5,632 nucleotides of DNA from Bacteroidales bacterium (GTDB lineage: Bacteria; Bacteroidota; Bacteroidia; Bacteroidales; JAADJA01), in assembly GCA_030635465.1 (NCBI GenBank), contig DAOVYU010000097.1:1-5632 (forward strand), in the 5' to 3' direction. Below the pieces are notes generated by a model. It was not told the DNA's origin. It worked only from the letters and a program-made list of their open reading frames with translations, and ran no database searches. The translations under genes were made by a program, and so were the position numbers. Positions 1 through 5,632 of the stretch are shown here, piece after piece (position 1 is the stretch's first letter; every line of letters starts with the position of its first letter).

Positions 1-1
1 A

Positions 2-1033
2 GAAGGATTTGAATTAGGTAATTTTTCAGCTTTTCCATGGGAGTTTTCTGGTGATGCAGAATGGATTATTGATAATTCCATTTATTATGAGGGTTCATTT
101 AGTGCCAGTTCAGGAGATATTAACGATGATCAATCATCTTTAATAAACTTAGAAATTTGTGTACTAAATGAGGGTGAAATTAGTTTCGTTAAAAAAGTAT
201 CCAGTGAGGGTAATTATGATTATTTGAAATTTTATATTGATGGCACTGAAAAAGGAGCATGGGATGGTGAGCAAGACTGGTCGATTGTCACCTTTCCAAT
301 AAGCGAAGGTGTACATACTTTAACATGGTCATTCGAAAAAGATTATTCGGTAAGCAATGGTTCAGATTGTGGATGGATTGATTTTATTACATTTCCACCA
401 TTTGGCGACCCCAACCCGCAATTATCTTATGATCCTGAATCTTTTATACTAACAATGGGTAATGAAATCTTTTCAGATACCATAACAATTACAAATGATG
501 GTACTGGACCATTAATTTATTCTATAAATGTGGTTGATACCATTGGGAATAATGTTGACTGGCTATCTCTTGCTATAGATAACGGTGGGTTAAATTCAGG
601 TGATAGTGATGAGATTCAAGTGGATTTTGATGCAACAAACCTGGATGAGGGAAATTATGTTGCCTATATTACGATTACTGATCATATGGAAAATGATTAT
701 ATGATCCCTGTATTTATGTTTGTGGATATAGCCAGTGGAATTCAACACCATGAATTTATCAGTAATTTTGAAAATATCCCAAATCCATTTAATGACAAAA
801 CAGCGATACATTTTACCTTAGAAAAACCTAGCTCGGTTTCACTTGAGATTTTTAATTTGAAAGGTGAAAAGATTAGGTCATTGATTTCAAATACAGAATA
901 CCAAAAAGGGGAACAATTTGTAATTTGGAATACTCTGGACGACAAAAGTGCCAGAGTTGAATCCGGGGTATATTTTTACAGGATAAAAATGAATGAGGAT
1001 CATGTAACCGGAAAGATGATCCTTAAAAATTAG
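2..1033 (+). CDS. C-terminal part of a large secreted protein with T9SS type A sorting domain (5'-partial)
   Basis: The reading frame is open from base 2, so the true start lies beyond the left edge; the TTG at 224 is internal. There are 343 visible codons. Residues about 1-133 form a beta-rich, MAM/lectin-like module (FELGNFSAFPWEFSGDAEW near the start, later KKVSSEGNYDYLKFYIDG and GSDCGWIDFI). This module is often found after the catalytic domain of secreted Bacteroidota peptidases and other exoenzymes. Residues about 140-242 resemble an Ig-like/BACON-type domain (TITITNDGTGPLIYSI, then WLSL). Residues about 250-343 match a T9SS type A sorting domain (NIPNPFNDKT, IFNLKGEKI, ESGVYFYRIK, GKMIL). 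Such proteins cross the outer membrane through the type IX system and are released or anchored after removal of this tail. The catalytic portion is outside the window, so no enzyme activity can be assigned. The gene ends 12 bp from the convergent glycosidase gene. Confidence 0.88.
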   Translation, partial: EGFELGNFSAFPWEFSGDAEWIIDNSIYYEGSFSASSGDINDDQSSLINLEICVLNEGEISFVKKVSSEGNYDYLKFYIDGTEKGAWDGEQDWSIVTFPISEGVHTLTWSFEKDYSVSNGSDCGWIDFITFPPFGDPNPQLSYDPESFILTMGNEIFSDTITITNDGTGPLIYSINVVDTIGNNVDWLSLAIDNGGLNSGDSDEIQVDFDATNLDEGNYVAYITITDHMENDYMIPVFMFVDIASGIQHHEFISNFENIPNPFNDKTAIHFTLEKPSSVSLEIFNLKGEKIRSLISNTEYQKGEQFVIWNTLDDKSARVESGVYFYRIKMNEDHVTGKMILKN

Positions 1034-1051
1034 TCTTCTAATCAGTTAAGG
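1021..1051. terminator. Candidate bidirectional hairpin at the convergent gene junction
   Basis: An outer 6-bp stem (CCTTAA at 1021-1026 with TTAAGG at 1046-1051) encloses a 2x3 internal loop and an inner 5-bp stem (ATTAG at 1029-1033 with CTAAT at 1038-1042) closed by TCTT. It lies exactly between the two converging genes and contains both stop codons. A short T run (1059-1063) follows on the + strand; no T run follows on the minus strand. Stems are AT-rich, so termination strength is uncertain, but symmetry and position suit a shared terminator. Confidence 0.45.
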
Positions 1052-2665
1052 CAATTGATTTTTATCAAGATAATCGATTTTCAAATTTAGCTTTGAGTCT
1101 AAATTCGATCCGCCCCAACTTCCAAGTTGAATAACGGTCATTCCCGGATAAGAGGCAGATAATTGGAAAATAACAATATCGGGAGCAGTATAAACTTTAA
1201 AGCGACCATTTTCATCTGTAAAAGTGTAATAGTTTTTGTTTTTTGATTTGCAATTTATGTACACATTTTTAACTGGTTTCCCGTCTGGGGTAGTAACCTT
1301 GCCCTCAATATTTAAAGACGGGTAATTATACGGATTAATTAATACATCAGGATCTGGATCAAAACAAGTTAAACATTTATCGAAAGGATCAAATGCCTGA
1401 AAAGCTTCTACCGCTATTTTGTGATTTTCATTTTTGTCTTTTCTTCGAACAAGACCATAATAGTTGTTCTGGGATTTTGGATGAGAAATATTGAACCATG
1501 GAACTTCTTTATATTGCCACCAGATGTATCCAATCCCCCCATAATATTTTGTATAAGCAAGCGATGAAAAAGCAAATTCCTTTTGTTGTTCTTCTGTTGC
1601 TATTTTTGAGTTTTCTTTGTGTGCTACATCATTTCCCGCAAGGGATGTTTCACCAATAATCCATGGTTTGTCATATGCTTCAGAAAACCATTTAAGAATA
1701 CTCTTATACTTTTCTGCCTCCATACTATCAAAATTTCTTTTAAGGTTAGGATAGAGGTGAAAATTGATAAAATCAACAGGAAAACATTGTGCATCCCAGT
1801 TTAGGACATCCTGAACCATCGCCCCAAAAGTTATTAATTGCAAGGGGGCCTCTTCTTTCAAAGCATAATACCATTGTGCAAAATTTTCAGCCCGCTCATA
1901 TTTTTGATTTTTTTCATATTTGGGATAACCGAGGTGATATGGCTCACTATTTATTTCATATGCAAAGACAACAGGCTCTTTACTAAATGTTTTACCCAGA
2001 TAACTTAAGTATTTGGTATAGCGCCATGAATAATCCTGCAAGCCGCCGGTACCAACAAGAATAATCACTTTAAATTTGTTTTCAGGGTGCTGGGTATTAA
2101 ATTCTTTGACAATATCTACAAACTCTTCCATCAGACCTGCCTGCCTCTTGAATGTTTTCCGTTTTATAGTATAAGCTTTATTTTTAGTATAACATTTTAG
2201 CTTATTAGGATCTTCCTGTGAAAAATAATTGTTTGACTCCATTGCTTTTGAGTTTAATTCATCAGGTCTGTATTTAACCGATAAGCCAACCAATCGAATC
2301 GTATTAAATCCCATCTCGGCAATTTTATTCAGGTGTTTCTTTATATTAGCCCTCCACTTCACAGAGTCAGCTCCACAATTAAATCCCGGGGCTCCTTTTC
2401 CACAATTCTTGTAATTACAATAGGCCACAGTCGGAGAAATATGAAAATTGCCATGGATATCTTTTATTGTTGCTACGGCATAAGTAACAGCCAGTGGAAA
2501 ATATTCCTTTCCTTCCAGCATAAATTTCTCGTCCTCTAAATAAACAAATGAGCCGGATTGAGAATTGGAAACCTTAGGAAGGGTCAACAACAAGAAAAGA
2601 ATGGTAGATAATAATAAATGAATAAATTGGTGTGATGAGGACGTATTCATTTTGATGTATTGCAT
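1046..2665 (-). CDS. Secreted clan GH-A (GH5-like) glycoside hydrolase with carboxypeptidase-regulatory-like C-terminal domain
   Basis: The 539-residue protein begins with an export signal (hydrophobic about 15-30, probable cleavage around 34-37) and no lipobox Cys, so it should be periplasmic or extracellular. Residues about 40-430 look like a TIM barrel of clan GH-A: an Arg in NTIRLVG (R124), the acid/base Glu in FAYEINSEP (E241), HLY at 303-305, the nucleophile Glu in WIIGETS (E339) and Trp residues in GYIWWQY (382-383). Both catalytic Glu residues are present, so a retaining beta-glycosidase is expected; the substrate cannot be read from sequence. Residues about 452-513 form a beta-sandwich like CarboxypepD_reg (IEGKVTTPDGKPVKNV, FTDENGRFKVY), joined by a linker with a CxxC (431-434). 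There is no T9SS sorting tail. ATG at 2665 gives the longest form; ATG at 2650 (residue 6) also leaves a good signal peptide. It lies 93 bp downstream of the AlgX-like gene with its own likely -7 box. Family assignment to GH5 proper is less sure than the clan. Confidence 0.87.
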   Translation of the reverse strand: MQYIKMNTSSSHQFIHLLLSTILFLLLTLPKVSNSQSGSFVYLEDEKFMLEGKEYFPLAVTYAVATIKDIHGNFHISPTVAYCNYKNCGKGAPGFNCGADSVKWRANIKKHLNKIAEMGFNTIRLVGLSVKYRPDELNSKAMESNNYFSQEDPNKLKCYTKNKAYTIKRKTFKRQAGLMEEFVDIVKEFNTQHPENKFKVIILVGTGGLQDYSWRYTKYLSYLGKTFSKEPVVFAYEINSEPYHLGYPKYEKNQKYERAENFAQWYYALKEEAPLQLITFGAMVQDVLNWDAQCFPVDFINFHLYPNLKRNFDSMEAEKYKSILKWFSEAYDKPWIIGETSLAGNDVAHKENSKIATEEQQKEFAFSSLAYTKYYGGIGYIWWQYKEVPWFNISHPKSQNNYYGLVRRKDKNENHKIAVEAFQAFDPFDKCLTCFDPDPDVLINPYNYPSLNIEGKVTTPDGKPVKNVYINCKSKNKNYYTFTDENGRFKVYTAPDIVIFQLSASYPGMTVIQLGSWGGSNLDSKLNLKIDYLDKNQLP

Positions 2666-2690
2666 GGTCTTTAATTTTATGGCTTTAAAA

Positions 2691-2698
2691 CAAAGATA
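2691..2698 (-). promoter_or_regulatory. Candidate Bacteroidota -7 promoter box upstream of the glycosidase gene
   Basis: The minus strand reads TATCTTTG, a full match to the Bacteroidota -7 consensus TAnnTTTG. It ends 25 bases before the ATG at 2665, leaving room for a short leader. I see no clear TTG-type -33 element at the usual distance upstream, so this is a partial match. If real, the glycosidase can be transcribed separately from the two acetylation genes upstream. Confidence 0.42.
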
Positions 2699-2758
2699 AT
2701 GCCTTATTGAGAATAGATAATAATTTGTGCAGGATTATTAATGAAGCTGTCTTAAAAC

Positions 2759-4369
2759 TCAGTTAGAATTTCTTAACATTAATTCTGCCTTTATTTGAAT
2801 AGACTCTCCCAGTGTTAAGTAATATTTTTTGGCATATTGTTGAGCTTCAGATATTAGCAGGCTGTCGTTTTTAATTTTAATTTTAAAGCCCTCTAATTGG
2901 TTGTATTTTGTAAATAATTCAGGATGATTAGTTTTGAAATTATAGTTTGATTCAAGTTGTACCAGCTCATCAATCGATTGATTATTTTCATCAGCTTTGG
3001 CCTTTAACCCTTTTAACCAGACAAGATCATTTTCAATAATTCCTTTAAAATAACCAGGTCCTTTAAGCATCAATAAGCCATTCAGATCTTCCTGGGCATA
3101 TACATATTCTGCAACAAGATTTAACATTTCTTCAAGACTAATTTTTTTCCCCTGTGCATCTTTAATCACATTCGTAAACCAAACATTATAATTTAAGATA
3201 TTGCATCTATAATCATGCATTTTATCAAACTGAGATATTGGGCCATATAATTTATAAACGTCTTCAATAAAATTCCAACCAAATTTGAATAAAAATCGCC
3301 CGGTAATCATTAGTAAAATAACATCCTGTTTTTCTATTTCTGCCTTTAGATTAACATCTCTTACCTGTTTTGACTCTATATACGAATCGGGATAAATCTG
3401 TTTATTAAAGTACCAGAAGGCCTCATTTTTAAACAGGTGTTTGGGAACTTCTGTGTTGAAAATATTCCAATAATAACTATCCCCAATAGTCAACATCATA
3501 GGCTTTTCCTTATTATCATTCTCTTCAAAGTTATATACATGATAGGCAAGATCTTCTTTTTCGGGAAGCCTGAACAATAGGTTTAATGCTTTTCCGGCAT
3601 CATAATCTGGTCGACGTGCAGTTGATTCTATTTGTAAACTATCGTAAGAATAATCCGGCAGATCAATGTGCCGAATATCCTCAATATACGGTATTAGCGA
3701 ATCTAGAGCATATGTCATCCCATAAATACTCCAATGAATTCCGTATCTCGGATAGATCGGATATTTCGTTTTCCCTTTTAGTGAATTGAAATAGAATCTG
3801 AAATCAACAAAATTGACATTATATTCAATAGCTTTTTTCAAAAAGGTGCTGTAATTTGTAAGTTCTGAAACTTTATCAAGATATTGATCTGGAATATATT
3901 CAGGATAAAATGATGCTTTACCCGGTTCAAATACAAGAACCAAATCAATGTTTTTCTCATTCTTTAGGTACTCCTGAATAAATTTCAACTTCCTGATTTT
4001 TCTATCAATAGTTTCTTCTCCAATGTAATCCCCCCCCGTATAAGCCCGGATGTAATCATATTCGATCAATTGATCATCTTTGCCTACTATAACACCTTCT
4101 GCATGTGGGATTCTATATAAACTGTAATCAATCTGGTTAGTTAACCTTACGAGAAAATCGCGGAAACCAATGTGGTCCTCCAGGTATTTATCATAAGTCA
4201 TTTGAAACCTCCCATCAAACCAATCGGTCCAGCTAAATACTGGTTTTTCAGTTAAAACAAAATCTCCATCTAGCTTTTTCACTTGAAATATGGCATATTT
4301 CTTTTGAATGGCAGGAAATACCAAAATAAGTAGAATTATAATTACCAGTATTTTTTCAAGATTCTTCAA
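2759..4369 (-). CDS. AlgX/AlgJ-like SGNH-fold polysaccharide O-acetyltransferase, membrane-anchored, with C-terminal helical repeats
   Basis: The 536-residue protein has an N-terminal signal anchor or signal peptide (hydrophobic 7-20 after K2 and K6), followed by a periplasmic SGNH-like domain of the AlgX/AlgJ type. Family signatures are the early segment with DHIGFRDFLVR and VIVGKDDQLIEYDYI, then GIHWSIYG (H212, W213) and IGDSYYW with the expected nucleophile S298. In AlgX/AlgJ a D-x-H pair and a Ser form the catalytic triad; here the Asp position is Gly210. Partners of this type accept acetyl groups delivered by an MBOAT protein and place them on the polysaccharide. Residues 391-536 form an extension with three 54-residue repeats. 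The start must be TTG at 4367-4369: the frame is closed by TAA at 4376-4378 and the next in-frame Met is residue 57, past the anchor. It follows the MBOAT stop after 6 bases, so translation is probably coupled. A G8 tract lies in codons 111-114. Exact polymer and acetyl-transfer activity are inferred. Confidence 0.85.
   Translation of the reverse strand: MKNLEKILVIIILLILVFPAIQKKYAIFQVKKLDGDFVLTEKPVFSWTDWFDGRFQMTYDKYLEDHIGFRDFLVRLTNQIDYSLYRIPHAEGVIVGKDDQLIEYDYIRAYTGGDYIGEETIDRKIRKLKFIQEYLKNEKNIDLVLVFEPGKASFYPEYIPDQYLDKVSELTNYSTFLKKAIEYNVNFVDFRFYFNSLKGKTKYPIYPRYGIHWSIYGMTYALDSLIPYIEDIRHIDLPDYSYDSLQIESTARRPDYDAGKALNLLFRLPEKEDLAYHVYNFEENDNKEKPMMLTIGDSYYWNIFNTEVPKHLFKNEAFWYFNKQIYPDSYIESKQVRDVNLKAEIEKQDVILLMITGRFLFKFGWNFIEDVYKLYGPISQFDKMHDYRCNILNYNVWFTNVIKDAQGKKISLEEMLNLVAEYVYAQEDLNGLLMLKGPGYFKGIIENDLVWLKGLKAKADENNQSIDELVQLESNYNFKTNHPELFTKYNQLEGFKIKIKNDSLLISEAQQYAKKYYLTLGESIQIKAELMLRNSN
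2762..3199 (-). repeat. Three 54-residue repeats encoded at the 3' end of the AlgX-like gene
   Basis: Repeat units start at residues 391, 445 and 499, an exact 54-residue spacing (3199-3038, 3037-2876, and a shortened 2875-2762). Each begins I-x-N: ILNYNVW, IENDLVW and IKNDSLL. A conserved Ala follows at unit position 15, then a Ser/Thr-Leu/Ile-x-Glu step (SLEEM, SIDEL, TLGES) opening a second helix. The units look like helix-turn-helix pairs. Divergence is high, with the third unit the weakest, so this is an old protein-level duplication rather than a recent DNA repeat. Confidence 0.55.
4030..4037 (-). repeat. G8 homopolymer inside the AlgX-like coding sequence
   Basis: The coding strand carries eight consecutive G residues (ACGGGGGGGGAT), spanning codons Thr111 to Asp114, in an otherwise AT-rich gene. 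Loss or gain of one G shifts the frame before the HW and GDS motifs and runs into a stop codon within about 20 codons either way. It is a candidate slippage site; the present length keeps the frame open. Confidence 0.6.
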
Positions 4370-4375
4370 AACAAC

Positions 4376-5632
4376 TTAAAATCTAAAGTAAATAAATGGG
4401 TTAAATCCCGATGATGTAATTGATCCAATACTAACTATCAGAATCAATAAGGATATGGAAAACATAATAAGTATGGTTTTCCTGCCTTTATATTGTGCAA
4501 ATAAATTCTCCTGCCAGGATTCAATTTTTTGAAAGCCTCCCCAGAAAGAAAAGATAATAGCAATGATCAAAATCGTATAAAATTTCTTATCGAAATAAAT
4601 AGAATCATTTGCGAATTCAAACGAAAACATATTCCCAAGATAATTCCAGGCAATGGTCATGTTATCCGCACGAAATAATACCCATCCTATTAAGGTTATA
4701 AAGAATGTTATCATAATACTGGGAACCTTGCCAATTGTTTTATAAACTTTCAATAAAAATAAACGATCGGCCACCAGGAACAGCCCATGAAATGCTCCCC
4801 AGATCACAAAATTCCATGCTGCACCATGCCACAATCCTGATAGTAAGAATACAACCCAAAGGTTAAAATATATTCTTCCAGTACTTACCCTGTTTCCTCC
4901 TAATGGGATGTACAGGTAGTCCCGCATAAATCTTCCCAATGTAATATGCCACCTGCGCCAAAACTCAGTTATATTTTGTGCAATATATGGGTTATTGAAG
5001 TTTTCGGGAAAGTTAAAACCAATCATCCGGCCTATGCCAATGGCCATGTCAGAATAGCCCGAAAAATCAAAATATATTTGAAATGCATAGGCAATAATTC
5101 CCAGCCAAGCAGTTGTTGTGTTAAAATCCAGGGGCTGCATTCCAAACAAGATATCCACTTGTTCTCCCAACACGTTTGCAATCAGCACTTTTTTCCCAAG
5201 ACCAATGGTAAACCTGAAAAATCCCGTTATTCGGTTATTATTATTTTCATTCCAGCTCCTGTCTTCAATTTGGTCTGCTATTTCATTAAACCTGACTATA
5301 GGGCCTGCAATTAACTGAGGAAACATTAGGATATATAATGCATAGTCAGTCACTTTTTTTAAGGGTGCATGAACACCCCGATAAACATCAATTGAATAAG
5401 TAAGCTTTTGAAAGGTGAAAAATGAAATGCCAATTGGAAGAGCAATGTATGTCCATTTCACATTTTCAAATCCCCAGATAGATAGCGCATCATTTAGATT
5501 GTCAATAAAAAAATTAGCATATTTAAAATAGAGTAAAAGCCCGATATTTAAAATAACCGAAAGACCCACCAATCCTCTTTCTTTCATCCCCTTAGATGTA
5601 TTCAACCACCTACCTATATAAAAAGCGATAAC
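4376..5632 (-). CDS. MBOAT-family O-acyltransferase, AlgI/DltB type (5'-partial)
   Basis: This multi-pass inner-membrane protein transfers acyl groups, usually acetyl, across the membrane toward an exported polysaccharide. The frame stays open to the right edge (visible N-terminus VIAFYIGRWLNTSKG), so the TTG at 5605 is internal and roughly 60 N-terminal residues are missing compared with the usual 460-490. Counting from the first visible codon (418 in all), family motifs are ALPIGISFFTFQKLTY (about 64-79), FPQLIAGPIVRF (about 104-115), YFDFSGYSDMAIGIGR (about 187-202), FWRRWHITLGRFMRDYLYIPLGG (H229) and SGLWHGAAWNFVIWGAFHG, which holds the invariant catalytic His (H269). About ten hydrophobic segments can be seen. 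The C-terminus FNPFIYFRF is a natural ending for Bacteroidota members, so the TAA at 4376-4378 is a genuine stop. It is followed after 6 bases by the AlgX-like partner gene, forming the usual two-gene acetylation unit. The promoter is outside the window. Confidence 0.93.
   Translation of the reverse strand, partial: VIAFYIGRWLNTSKGMKERGLVGLSVILNIGLLLYFKYANFFIDNLNDALSIWGFENVKWTYIALPIGISFFTFQKLTYSIDVYRGVHAPLKKVTDYALYILMFPQLIAGPIVRFNEIADQIEDRSWNENNNNRITGFFRFTIGLGKKVLIANVLGEQVDILFGMQPLDFNTTTAWLGIIAYAFQIYFDFSGYSDMAIGIGRMIGFNFPENFNNPYIAQNITEFWRRWHITLGRFMRDYLYIPLGGNRVSTGRIYFNLWVVFLLSGLWHGAAWNFVIWGAFHGLFLVADRLFLLKVYKTIGKVPSIMITFFITLIGWVLFRADNMTIAWNYLGNMFSFEFANDSIYFDKKFYTILIIAIIFSFWGGFQKIESWQENLFAQYKGRKTILIMFSISLLILIVSIGSITSSGFNPFIYFRF

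Noticed and set aside
224..226. TTG as the start of the + strand gene
   Set aside because: The frame is open back to base 2 and the MAM/lectin-like module clearly begins before this codon, so the TTG is an internal Leu.
596..945. Minus-strand open frames opposite the T9SS cargo gene
   Set aside because: Low-complexity, AT-driven translations antisense to a clear conserved domain region, with no recognisable domain of their own.
1535..1540. G6 run on the coding strand of the glycosidase gene (codons about 376-377)
   Set aside because: Six G residues encoding Gly-Gly are too short for a strong slippage claim and can arise from codon choice alone.
2718..2740. Inverted repeat TAATAAT / ATTATTA with a 9-base loop downstream of the AlgX-like gene
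   Set aside because: The stem has only A and T pairs and no T run follows it on the minus strand. It is expected by chance in AT-rich intergenic DNA and is not convincing as a terminator.
4946..5318. Open frames on the + strand opposite the MBOAT gene (up to 122 codons)
   Set aside because: They lie wholly antisense to a well-supported conserved gene, overlap one another in different frames and show no recognisable domain.
5603..5605. TTG as the start of the MBOAT gene
   Set aside because: The frame continues upstream to the window edge with family-like residues, and starting here would remove the conserved N-terminal membrane segments.
1..5632. CRISPR arrays, tRNA or rRNA genes, insertion sequences, attachment sites
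   Set aside because: Coding density is very high and I saw no direct repeat array, cloverleaf-like segment, transposase motif or terminal inverted repeats.

Overview
The window looks like chromosomal DNA from a member of the Bacteroidota. It is AT-rich. The first gene ends in a type IX secretion (T9SS) type A sorting domain, the glycosidase carries a carboxypeptidase-regulatory-like domain, and one intergenic region holds a TAnnTTTG-type -7 promoter box. Ribosome binding sites of the AGGAGG type are not evident. Order and genus cannot be resolved from the sequence.

Layout: on the + strand, positions 2-1033 hold the C-terminal part of a large secreted multidomain protein whose beginning lies beyond the left edge. 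It converges on a minus-strand block of three genes, read from right to left. First is an MBOAT-family O-acyltransferase of the AlgI/DltB type (5632-4376, N-terminus cut off by the right edge). Second is an AlgX/AlgJ-like SGNH O-acetyltransferase (4369-2759). Third is a secreted clan GH-A (GH5-like) glycoside hydrolase with a C-terminal carboxypeptidase-regulatory-like domain (2665-1046). A hairpin containing both stop codons sits at the convergent junction. The only non-coding stretches are 93 bp between the second and third minus-strand genes, 12 bp at the convergent junction and 6 bp between MBOAT and AlgX-like genes.

Functional reading: the MBOAT protein and the AlgX-like protein form the two-component relay typical of exopolysaccharide O-acetylation. 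The membrane protein passes acetyl groups across the inner membrane and the SGNH-fold partner places them on the glycan. The glycosidase next door may trim or release the same polymer, as glycosidases embedded in other exopolysaccharide loci do, but its own likely promoter means this link is inferred. The + strand gene is probably an unrelated neighbour.

Points worth a second look: three 54-residue helical repeats appended to the AlgX-like protein, absence of the usual Asp in its D-x-H motif, a G8 tract early in the same gene that could switch it off by slippage, and a TTG start six bases after the MBOAT stop in the same frame. No wholly new system is evident; the backbone is a recognisable polysaccharide O-acetylation locus with unusual details.
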